A model generated the notes under the pieces. That model made no database searches. It was not told the DNA's origin and was given only the letters and a program-made list of their open reading frames with translations. From Tidjanibacter sp. (GTDB taxonomy: Bacteria > Bacteroidota > Bacteroidia > Bacteroidales > Rikenellaceae): a stretch of DNA of 11,999 nucleotides. Every line of letters begins with the position of its first letter. Within the stretch, counting starts at the first letter, position 1. The translations under genes were made by a program, and so were the position numbers. Below, in pieces: positions 5,866 to 11,999 of the stretch. Location of the stretch: positions 1-11,999 of the forward strand of contig JAFNVE010000123.1 in the NCBI GenBank assembly GCA_017379955.1, written 5' to 3'.

Positions 5866-6627
5866 CTATCGGCTCCTGTTCACATAGTAGGAGTTGGCTT
5901 GTGCCTTGGGAGTGAGGACAATCTCGTCAATATTGACGTGGTCGGGAGCCTCAACCGCCCAGAGTATTGCATCGGCAACATCGTCGCCTGTGAGTGGCTC
6001 AACACCCTGATATACAGCCTTTGCGCGTGCCTCGTCGCCGTGGAAGCGCACCTTCGAAAACTCGGTCTCCACCATACCGGGGCGAATCTCCGTAACCTTA
6101 ATGCCGTGCGAGAGCAAATCGATACGCATCGCCTGACTCAGGCCGTGCACTGCGTGCTTGGTGGCGCAGTATACATTGCCGTTCTCATAGGGTTGAGTGC
6201 CCGCTATCGAGCCGAGGTTTACGATATGGCCACTGCCACGCTCCGCCATCTGAGCCGAGATGATGCGGGTTACGTTGAGCAGACCCTTTATGTTGGTGTC
6301 AATCATCGCGTTCCAGTCCGAGTGGTCGCCCTTGTCGATATGCTCCAAACCACTTGCAAGACCCGCATTGTTCACCAATACATCTACCCTGCGGCACTCC
6401 TCAGGGAGCGAACCAAGAGCAGCCTCTGTAGCCACTCTGTCGCGCACATCAAAGCAGAGCAACAGTACATTACACTCGAAGTTCTCCGCCAGGTTCTGTT
6501 TAAGCGATTTCAGTCGCTCGCTGCGTCGTCCTGTCAGAATCAAGTCGTAGCCTGCATCGGCAAATGCCCACGCCGTAGCCTCTCCAATACCGCTTGTCGC
6601 ACCTGTAATAAGTACCCTTCGTTTCAT
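5866..6627 (-). CDS. Short-chain dehydrogenase/reductase, YdfG-like (253 aa)
   Basis: A classical SDR oxidoreductase using NAD(P)H on a hydroxyl/carbonyl substrate in the cytoplasm. Landmarks: TGATSGIG (8-15) nucleotide-binding loop, GRR at 33-35 (Arg pair suggesting NADP preference), NNAG (86-89), Asn112, Ser140 in NLGSIAG, and Tyr153-x3-Lys157 in YCATK, giving a complete Asn-Ser-Tyr-Lys tetrad. The region IRPGMVETEF (181-190) and the overall length resemble the YdfG-type group acting on 3-hydroxy acids such as L-allo-threonine or serine; the exact substrate is an inference. The open frame extends to a TTG at 6636, but the ATG at 6627 (MKRRVLITG) puts the first beta-strand at the expected place, so I use it. 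It heads the minus-strand unit, divergent from the permease gene; the 89-nt gap to the next gene leaves room for a separate promoter. Confidence 0.92.
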   Translation of the reverse strand: MKRRVLITGATSGIGEATAWAFADAGYDLILTGRRSERLKSLKQNLAENFECNVLLLCFDVRDRVATEAALGSLPEECRRVDVLVNNAGLASGLEHIDKGDHSDWNAMIDTNIKGLLNVTRIISAQMAERGSGHIVNLGSIAGTQPYENGNVYCATKHAVHGLSQAMRIDLLSHGIKVTEIRPGMVETEFSKVRFHGDEARAKAVYQGVEPLTGDDVADAILWAVEAPDHVNIDEIVLTPKAQANSYYVNRSR

Positions 6628-6644
6628 AATCTCCAAATTTTTGG

Positions 6645-6652
6645 TAAAAGTA
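6645..6652 (-). promoter_or_regulatory. Possible -7 box for the SDR gene
   Basis: On the minus strand TACTTTTA matches seven of eight positions of the Bacteroidetes TAnnTTTG box and lies about 17 nt before the ATG at 6627. It sits inside a small palindrome, GGTA-AAAG-TACC (6643-6654), close to the divergent promoter for the permease. No clear TTTG box is visible upstream, so this is weak. Confidence 0.3.
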
Positions 6653-6666
6653 CCATATTTTTTTCA

Positions 6667-6674
6667 TACTTTTG
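6667..6674 (+). promoter_or_regulatory. Bacteroidetes-type promoter (-7 box TACTTTTG) for the permease-menG operon
   Basis: TACTTTTG matches the TAnnTTTG -7 consensus exactly. A TTTG at 6640-6643 could be the -33 element, though the 23-nt spacing is slightly long. Transcription would start near 6680, leaving a leader of about 15 nt to the ATG at 6695. This supports the 6695 start over the upstream TTG at 6641, which lies before the promoter box. Confidence 0.6.
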
Positions 6675-6694
6675 TAAAATTAGCGCACGATTTT

Positions 6695-7942
6695 ATGTCC
6701 AAAAGATTTGCCGAACTATTCATCTCACGCCGAATCTCCCTCCGCGAAGGTGGGGAGCGCAACGTTATGGTGCGCATTGCGACACTCTCAGTGGCTGTAA
6801 GTGTGGCAGTTATCATCGTGGCGATGTCGGTAATCATTGGTTTCAAAGAGCAAATTTCGCGCAACCTCTCGGCACTTGTTGCCGATGTCCAGGTGACAGC
6901 ACTTTATAGCGGCTCGGCAGTTGAGAACACCCCAATCACCCGCCTCCCCGCCCTCGAAGCCGATGTGGCGACCCTCCCTCTGTTCCGCTCCATTGCCCCC
7001 TACGCCTCGCGTAGCGGTATTATCCGCAGCAGTGATGCGATTCACGGCACGGTGCTCAAAGGTGTGGGAGCAGAGTACGAACTCTCGCTCTTGGAGGAGG
7101 CACTCACCGCAGGCACACTGCCCCGCATAGGTGGCGAGGAACGCTACAAGGATATCCTTATCTGTCAGGCAGTTGCCGATATATTTGGTTACTCTGTCGG
7201 CGACAAGGTGGAGATTATCTTTGTCGGTGGCGACAGGCCTGTGCGTCGCGATAGTTACCAGATTTCGGGTATCTACGCAACGGGGATGGAGGAACTCGAA
7301 AAGACAATGGCTCTGACCGATATCCGCAACATGCAGAGGCTCAACGGCTGGCAGGAGGAGCAAATCTCGGGTTACGAGTTACGCTCCACCTCACTCGAAG
7401 AGGTAAATGCCTTTGGCGAAGGGGTCTACGACTTCACCCTGACTCACGCACTCGACGAGGAGCCATTGCGCGTAACCAGCGTGCGCACCCTCTACCCCAA
7501 CATTTTCGACTGGCTCCGCACCCACAACCTTAACGCAGTGGTAATCATTGTTATTATGTTGGTTGTGGCACTTATGAATATGATTTCGGCACTCCTCATC
7601 ATAGTTTTGGAGCGTACCTCGATGATTGGCACACTTCGCGCCTTGGGTATGACCACAGCAGGTGTGCGACGCATCTTCCTGTTGCGCTCGGCACGCATTG
7701 TCGGCAAGGGACTCTTGTGGGGCAATGTGGTGGCTGTGGCGGTGCTGGCAGTGCAGCGATTTACCCATCTTATCACCCTCGACCCTTCGGGATATATGTT
7801 GGCTGAGGTGCCGGTGGCGCAGAGTGTGTGGTGGCTTGTGGCGATAGATGTAGCAGTGCCGGTAGTGATGTTGCTCTGTATGACTATCCCTGTGGGTATC
7901 ACCGCACGCATAAAACCCGAACAGACAATCCGTTATCAATAA
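6695..7942 (+). CDS. LolC/LolE-type ABC transporter permease, FtsX family (415 aa)
   Basis: This is an inner-membrane permease that, with an ATPase (LolD-like), would release lipoproteins from the inner membrane toward the outer membrane. Architecture is typical: short cytoplasmic N-terminus with SRRISLREGGERNVM (11-25), TM1 at about 27-49, a large MacB-type periplasmic domain (about 50-275), then three membrane segments at about 280-304, 335-353 and 377-401. LERTSMIGTLRALGM (305-319) is the FtsX-domain coupling region. Length matches LolC/E (about 400-415). Many Bacteroidetes carry one such permease rather than a LolC plus LolE pair. The frame opens at TTG 6641, but the ATG at 6695 follows a promoter box and gives the expected N-terminus. 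No ATPase gene is in the window. It is first in the operon, 11 nt before menG. Confidence 0.9.
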   Translation: MSKRFAELFISRRISLREGGERNVMVRIATLSVAVSVAVIIVAMSVIIGFKEQISRNLSALVADVQVTALYSGSAVENTPITRLPALEADVATLPLFRSIAPYASRSGIIRSSDAIHGTVLKGVGAEYELSLLEEALTAGTLPRIGGEERYKDILICQAVADIFGYSVGDKVEIIFVGGDRPVRRDSYQISGIYATGMEELEKTMALTDIRNMQRLNGWQEEQISGYELRSTSLEEVNAFGEGVYDFTLTHALDEEPLRVTSVRTLYPNIFDWLRTHNLNAVVIIVIMLVVALMNMISALLIIVLERTSMIGTLRALGMTTAGVRRIFLLRSARIVGKGLLWGNVVAVAVLAVQRFTHLITLDPSGYMLAEVPVAQSVWWLVAIDVAVPVVMLLCMTIPVGITARIKPEQTIRYQ

Positions 7943-7953
7943 GCAAGTTAGAT

Positions 7954-8673
7954 ATGAAACCCTATAACAACCAAGAGTCCAAGAAGAGTCAGGTGCGACG
8001 TATGTTCGACACGATTGCCCCCTCCTACGACCGACTTAACCACCTCCTCTCCTTCAACTTCGACCGCCTTTGGCGCAAGCGACTGGTGAAGATGGTGGCT
8101 GCCGAAAATCCTAATATGGTTGTCGATGTGGCGACCGGTACGGGCGATGTTGCGCTGGCGATTGCTCGCCGTATGCCCGAGGCTAAGGTGGTCGGTATCG
8201 ACCTCTCGGAGGGTATGCTTGCGGTGGCAAAGGAGAAGAGCAAAGGGTGTGAGGTCACTGAGCGCATCGAGTGGCTTGTGGGCGATGGTGAGGCACTGCC
8301 GACCGAGGATGGGGTGGCCGATGTGGTGACCGTGGTCTTCGGCATCCGCAACTTCCAGAACGCAGAGGCGGGCATTGCCGAGGCTTTTCGCACGCTCCGC
8401 AGCGGTGGATGTTATATGGTTATGGAGTTTACCACGCCCCGCGGTAAAATATTTGGCGCACTCTATCGTTTTTATTCTAAACACATTATGCCTCGCGTGG
8501 GTGCGCTGGTGTCGAAGGATAGGAGTGCCTACACCTATCTGCCCGAATCGATTCCCGAGTTTGCCAATTCGGGATTTGAGCAGAAACTCACCGATGCGGG
8601 CTTCCGAGTGGAGCGATTGCGACCCCAGATGAGAGGCATAGCAACCATATTTGTAGCACGCAAACCCAATTGA
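7954..8673 (+). CDS. menG: Demethylmenaquinone methyltransferase MenG/UbiE (239 aa)
   Basis: The enzyme C-methylates demethylmenaquinone with S-adenosylmethionine, the last step of menaquinone synthesis, at the cytoplasmic face of the membrane. Signatures: MFDTIAPSYDRLNHLLSF (17-34), the SAM motif VVDVATGTGDVALAI (56-70), GIDLSEGML (81-89), VFGIRNF (128-134) and the conserved tail motif YTYLPESIPEF (193-203). Length is normal. The ATG at 7954 starts MKPYNNQESKKSQVRRMF; the longer open frame reaching back into the permease gene is not needed. It lies 11 nt after the permease stop and 2 nt before the lipoprotein gene, so it belongs to the same operon. Naming is secure because Bacteroidales make menaquinone only, so the UbiE role is unlikely. 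Confidence 0.95.
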   Translation: MKPYNNQESKKSQVRRMFDTIAPSYDRLNHLLSFNFDRLWRKRLVKMVAAENPNMVVDVATGTGDVALAIARRMPEAKVVGIDLSEGMLAVAKEKSKGCEVTERIEWLVGDGEALPTEDGVADVVTVVFGIRNFQNAEAGIAEAFRTLRSGGCYMVMEFTTPRGKIFGALYRFYSKHIMPRVGALVSKDRSAYTYLPESIPEFANSGFEQKLTDAGFRVERLRPQMRGIATIFVARKPN

Positions 8674-8675
8674 TT

Positions 8676-9152
8676 ATGAGAAAGTTGGCTAAGTATCTGA
8701 TGATTGTCTGCTCGGCAATGCTGCTGAGTGGATGCATCATCTCGCGTAACGATTTCACGCTCGACGGAGTGAGCAACCTGCGTCTGGATGGTTTCAGTGG
8801 TTTCACTGCCGATATGACCATCACCAGCACAGCTGCCGTGGGTGTGAAGATTGTCGGTGGCGAGTTGGAGGTGAACTATCGCGGACAGAAGGTGGCAACA
8901 CTGACCCTCGAAAACGATGTGCGTATTCGTCGCAACCGCACCCAGACGGTAGGCGTAGAGGTGGGCATCCGTCTGCACAACCCTCTGACGGCTATGGCAG
9001 CCCTTGCAGCGGCGAGCACCAACCCCGAGCAGGTGACTATCAGCGGCTATGGCGAGGCCAAGGTTGGCCCCTTCCGCAAACGTATGGTGCGCGAAAATGT
9101 ACCAATTTCAAAATTTATCGCTATCTTTGGCGACATAAGTAACTATATTTAG
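8676..9152 (+). CDS. Small lipoprotein, possibly LEA type 2-like (158 aa)
   Basis: The ATG at 8676 gives MRKLAKYLMIVCSAMLLSGC, a textbook lipoprotein signal with lipobox LSGC and lipidated Cys20. The mature protein is about 138 residues, beta-rich, with VNYRGQKVATLTLENDVRIR (67-86) and an alternating hydrophobic pattern resembling LEA type 2 (WHy/LEA14) domains: a ligand-free beta-sandwich seen in many bacterial lipoproteins. That assignment is by look only. The residue after Cys20 is Ile, not Asp, so no inner-membrane retention signal is evident. It starts 2 nt after the menG stop and probably relies on coupled translation. The upstream TTG at 8670 overlaps the menG stop and is not needed. 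Function is unknown; it may be a Lol pathway cargo. Confidence 0.82.
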   Translation: MRKLAKYLMIVCSAMLLSGCIISRNDFTLDGVSNLRLDGFSGFTADMTITSTAAVGVKIVGGELEVNYRGQKVATLTLENDVRIRRNRTQTVGVEVGIRLHNPLTAMAALAAASTNPEQVTISGYGEAKVGPFRKRMVRENVPISKFIAIFGDISNYI

Positions 9153-9160
9153 GACTGATC

Positions 9161-9661
9161 GTGAAATTTTTATACACTTTTTTACTGCTCGCACTTCTGA
9201 GCATTGGCGAGGTGATGGGACAAAGTTATGCCGAGTTCCGTCGCAACCTTTCTGCTCCCGATTCGCTCTACTTCTCGACTGTTGAGGTTACGGAGCACAC
9301 CTCGGCAGCCACTGTCGAAAGACATATCGCCTCGCGCGAACAGAAGACCATCGACGGCTACCGCATCACCATCTATCTGGACAAGGGTCAGAAGGCTCGC
9401 ACTGAGGCATTTGAGGCACGCGACAGATTCCAGGGCCTCTTCCCCGGCCAGGCTACATACGTTTCGTATGAAGACCCATATTGGGTTGTCTCTGTGGGCA
9501 ACTGCACCACCAGCGACAATGCAATGATTCTCCTCGGCAAGGTGGGCCGAGTATTTGAAAAAGCCTACCTCGTTCGCGCCGCCATCCCCGTTGAGGAGAT
9601 TCTAAAAGAGGTTCCTCTCCCCGCAACTCCCGCTATCACACTAACAGAGGAGATAGAGTAA
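9161..9661 (+). CDS. Exported SPOR-like domain protein (166 aa)
   Basis: The start is GTG at 9161, giving MKFLYTFLLLALLSIGEVMG, a Sec signal peptide with likely cleavage after VMG (residue 20). Residues about 66-145 look like a SPOR-type fold as found in Bacteroidetes: DGYRITIYLDKGQKARTEAF (65-84), then LFPGQATYVSYEDPYWVVSV (93-112) and a Cys-containing loop (GNCTTSDNAM), ending in a helix and AYLVRAAIP. SPOR domains bind glycan strands of peptidoglycan lacking stem peptides, often at division sites. The domain call is by resemblance. Unlike most SPOR proteins there is no attached enzyme or long linker; the N-terminal 45 residues are polar. It starts 8 nt after the lipoprotein stop, is last in the operon and is followed by a strong terminator. 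Confidence 0.8.
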   Translation: MKFLYTFLLLALLSIGEVMGQSYAEFRRNLSAPDSLYFSTVEVTEHTSAATVERHIASREQKTIDGYRITIYLDKGQKARTEAFEARDRFQGLFPGQATYVSYEDPYWVVSVGNCTTSDNAMILLGKVGRVFEKAYLVRAAIPVEEILKEVPLPATPAITLTEEIE

Positions 9662-9676
9662 TAGATAGGATATAAT

Positions 9677-9716
9677 AAAAATAGTAGCAGTGAGAAAACT
9701 CACTGCTACTATTTTT
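9677..9716. terminator. Bidirectional terminator between the SPOR-like gene and the GH3 gene
   Basis: The stem ATAGTAGCAGTGAG (9681-9694) pairs with 9699-9712 around an AAAA loop. It is extended by four A:T pairs, giving an 18-bp perfect hairpin with A-rich and T-rich flanks. It lies 15 nt past one stop and 21 nt past the other in a 76-nt convergent gap, and has T-runs on both strands. Confidence 0.92.
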
Positions 9717-9737
9717 ATTTAGGGGATTTGCTCCCTC

Positions 9738-11972
9738 TTACTTTACCTCAAAGTTCAGTGCCTTGCCAGAGTTACTGTCGCCTGCAACCCACAGCTGGAA
9801 CTTACCAGGCTCAACAGCCTTAACGAGCTCCGAGTTGTAGAAAGCAAGATCCGCAACGGGCAACTCAAATACGATATGCTTGCTCTCGCCAGCCTTCAAG
9901 GTGATGCGGTCAAACTTCTTCAACTCGCGCACGGGGCGTGCAACAGAGCCTACCAGGTCGCGGGTGTAGAGCTGAGCCACCTCGGTAGCGTCGTAGTTAC
10001 CGGTATTTGCCAGGTCGAACTCCACACGGATAACATCGTTCATACCGTAGACCTCCTTGTCGAGTTTCACATTGGAGTACTCAAAAGTGGTATACGACAG
10101 ACCGTAGCCGAAGGGGAAGAGAGGAGTGTGCTCCACATCGAGGTAGTTGCTTGTACCACCCACCGAGGTCTGATTCTGCTCCACGGGCAGGTCTGCCAGC
10201 AGACGGATAGGACGGTTAGTGGGACGGCCACCCATATTGTGGTTGTAGTAGAGGGGCACCTGACCTACAACGCGCAGGAACGACATAGGAGTCTTTGCGC
10301 TGGGCACTGCCTTACCGAAGAGGAGGTCAGCAATAGCGGGGCCACCCATAGTTCCGGGGTGGAACGAGTAGAGCATAGCGTCGCAGTTTGCCAAGTCCTT
10401 GCCGATAGTCATAGGACGACCTGCCATAACAACAGCCACAACGGGCTTGCCTGTTGCTTTGAGTTCAGCGAGCAACTGGCTCTGAGCACCGAGCAGGTCG
10501 ATGTTTGCCAACGAGTGAGCCTCACCCGAAAGGCGTGCCTCCTCACCAACAAATACTACCACAGCATCTGCACCCTTGGTTGCAGCCACAGCAGCGGGGA
10601 TATCAGCGGTGTCGTTCGAGCGTACATACTTCACACCGGGCTCGTAGATAATCTCTACATCCTTGCCATACATATCGCGGAGTGCAGCCAGAGGAGTAAC
10701 GGTATGTTTCTGGTCGCCATCAAAAATCCAAGTACCCAACTGATCGTAGGGAGCATCAGCCAAAGGACCTGCAACAACCAGACGCTTAACACCCTTCAAG
10801 GGGAGTACATTATTGTTGTTCTGCAAGAGGATTACCGACTCCTCAGCCGACTTCTTAGCAACCTCGAGGTGGTCGGGAGCATAGAACTCCTTCTCGGTCA
10901 GACCCTCCTCAACATAGGGATTATCAAACAGACCGAGGCGGAATTTTACGCGCAGGATGTTACGAACAGCGTTGTCCACATCCTCCATCTTAACCTTACC
11001 CTCCTCAAGCAGTTCGGGGATATAGTTGATAAATGCACCGGTGGTCATATCCATATCCACACCAGCGTTCAGTGCGATGCGACCTGCATCCTTGTTGTCC
11101 TCAGCAAAGCCGTGAACAACCATCTCACCTGCCGAGTTCCAGTCGGTTACCACAAAGCCATCAAAGCCCCAACTCTCGCGCAACACATCGCGGAGCATAT
11201 AGCGGTTACCTGTTGCGGGGATACCGTCGTTGTCGTTGAACGAGGTCATAGCGGTCTGAGCACCTGCCTTAACTGCTGCCTCGAAGGGGGGCAGATAGAC
11301 ATTGTGCATCAGGGTAGGAGGAATATTGGTCGAGTTGTAGTCGCGACCACCCTCAGCAGCACCATAACCTACGAAGTGCTTTACGCAAGCAGCCATAGCG
11401 GTAGGATCTGCAAGGTTGTCGGTCTGATAACCACGCACCATAGCCTCTGCCATACGGCTATCCAGATAGGGATCCTCACCCGAACCCTCAGCAACACGGC
11501 CCCAACGGGGATCGCGAGCGATATCGAGCATAGGCGAGAAGGTCCAGCGGATACCCGCAGCGGTAGCCTCCTCAGCAGCCACACGAGCACCTGCCTCTAC
11601 CATCTCGGGGTCGAACGATGCGGCCAAACCCAGAGGAATAGGGAAGATAGTCTTGAAGCCGTGGATAACATCGCGCGAGAAGAGCACGGGGATACCCAGA
11701 CGCGACTCCTCAACAGCAGCACGCTGAATACGGTTGATAACGGCGGGGTCAACGAGGTTGAGGATTGAGCCAACCTTACCCTCTTTGGCTGCCGATACCA
11801 TCGGCTGCTCACGCGAGAAGGAGAGCTGGTTCATCTGGCCAATCTTCTCTTCGAGAGTCATCTTAGCGAGAAGTTTCTCAACGCGCTTCTCAACATCATC
11901 TTTGGGTGCAGCAAAACCGCACACCAGACCTGCAACACACACAGTTGCAATCAGTCTAAGAAATTGTTTCAT
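9738..11972 (-). CDS. bglX: Periplasmic beta-glucosidase, glycoside hydrolase family 3, BglX-like (744 aa)
   Basis: GH3 exo-acting beta-glucosidases release glucose (or related sugars) from the non-reducing end of beta-glucans or glycosides by a retaining mechanism. A signal peptide covers residues 1-22 (cleavage likely after GFAA); VC-G at 17-19 does not fit a lipobox, so it should be soluble in the periplasm. The N-terminal barrel (about 28-360) has SRDVIHG (99-105, Asp101), RDPRWGR (153-159), KHFVGYG (198-204) and GFDGFVVTDW (269-278) with nucleophile Asp277. The second domain (about 380-600) has GEEARLSGEAHS (476-487) with candidate acid/base Glu484. FPFGYGLSYTTF then leads into an Fn3-like C-terminal domain (about 650-740). 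Length matches the BglX class. It stands alone in the window with no SusC/SusD genes beside it, so it may not be part of a polysaccharide utilisation locus. Its promoter lies beyond the window end. Substrate is an inference. Confidence 0.95.
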   Translation of the reverse strand: MKQFLRLIATVCVAGLVCGFAAPKDDVEKRVEKLLAKMTLEEKIGQMNQLSFSREQPMVSAAKEGKVGSILNLVDPAVINRIQRAAVEESRLGIPVLFSRDVIHGFKTIFPIPLGLAASFDPEMVEAGARVAAEEATAAGIRWTFSPMLDIARDPRWGRVAEGSGEDPYLDSRMAEAMVRGYQTDNLADPTAMAACVKHFVGYGAAEGGRDYNSTNIPPTLMHNVYLPPFEAAVKAGAQTAMTSFNDNDGIPATGNRYMLRDVLRESWGFDGFVVTDWNSAGEMVVHGFAEDNKDAGRIALNAGVDMDMTTGAFINYIPELLEEGKVKMEDVDNAVRNILRVKFRLGLFDNPYVEEGLTEKEFYAPDHLEVAKKSAEESVILLQNNNNVLPLKGVKRLVVAGPLADAPYDQLGTWIFDGDQKHTVTPLAALRDMYGKDVEIIYEPGVKYVRSNDTADIPAAVAATKGADAVVVFVGEEARLSGEAHSLANIDLLGAQSQLLAELKATGKPVVAVVMAGRPMTIGKDLANCDAMLYSFHPGTMGGPAIADLLFGKAVPSAKTPMSFLRVVGQVPLYYNHNMGGRPTNRPIRLLADLPVEQNQTSVGGTSNYLDVEHTPLFPFGYGLSYTTFEYSNVKLDKEVYGMNDVIRVEFDLANTGNYDATEVAQLYTRDLVGSVARPVRELKKFDRITLKAGESKHIVFELPVADLAFYNSELVKAVEPGKFQLWVAGDSNSGKALNFEVK

Positions 11973-11999
11973 AATTCGGTTTTTGTTTGGTTTTAAATA

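Noticed and set aside
6641..6694. Upstream TTG start of the permease, adding 18 residues
   Set aside because: It lies before the TAnnTTTG promoter box and adds an unusual N-terminus not expected for LolC/E proteins.
5899..6909. 336-codon plus-strand open frame
   Set aside because: It runs antisense to the SDR gene, then through the divergent promoter and into the permease gene in another frame, without recognisable motifs.
9876..11768. 630-codon plus-strand open frame opposite the GH3 gene
   Set aside because: It is fully antisense to a well-supported GH3 gene, has Cys/His/Thr-rich low-likelihood content and no family motifs; it arises from codon bias on the other strand.
1..11999. tRNA, rRNA or riboswitch genes
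   Set aside because: I saw no cloverleaf with a TTCGA-type arm, no rRNA-like segments and no known riboswitch core; a covariance-model search would be needed to exclude weak cases.

Overview
The window looks like chromosomal DNA from a gut-type Bacteroidales bacterium. Evidence: demethylmenaquinone methyltransferase, a YugP-type membrane zinc peptidase, a Bacteroidetes-style SPOR-like secreted protein and a BglX-type GH3 glycosidase, starts without clear Shine-Dalgarno sites, and a TAnnTTTG promoter box. The moderately GC-rich coding style (about 55% by eye) would suit Alistipes/Rikenellaceae or a relative; the genus is a guess.

Layout. (1) 34-567 (+): an AT-rich secreted protein of unknown function with a strong terminator (585-627). 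(2) 568-1089: 522 bases with no convincing intact gene. They hold a possible minus-strand gene remnant (671-799), a 12-bp hairpin (804-831), an unusual inverted array of 9-nt repeats (882-1046, dyad centre near 958) and a terminator hairpin (1051-1087). (3) 1090-6627 (-): five co-directional genes, in transcription order SDR oxidoreductase, YugP-like zinc peptidase, SGNH hydrolase-like protein, MBOAT O-acyltransferase and PAP2-family membrane protein. SGNH and MBOAT are 2 nt apart and are probably a cell-envelope acyl-transfer pair. A stem-loop leader lies between SDR and the peptidase. (4) 6628-6694: divergent promoter region. (5) 6695-9661 (+): a compact operon of LolC/E-type permease, menG, a small lipoprotein and a SPOR-like exported protein, ended by a bidirectional terminator (9677-9716). 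(6) 9738-11972 (-): a complete GH3 beta-glucosidase precursor, convergent with the previous operon.

Most genes serve the envelope: lipoprotein export, periplasmic acylation, lipid-phosphate chemistry, membrane proteolysis, a peptidoglycan-binding-type domain and periplasmic glycoside hydrolysis. MenG supplies menaquinone.

Nothing here is clearly a new defence or mobile system. The least explained items are the phased, mirrored 9-nt repeat array with its G-tracts, the stem-loop ending 4 nt before the first ATG of the zinc peptidase, and the strictly 5-residue repeat tail on the SGNH protein. Where the longest open frame began at a TTG and a better ATG lay inside, I moved the start (SDR, permease, menG, lipoprotein); this is stated in each entry.
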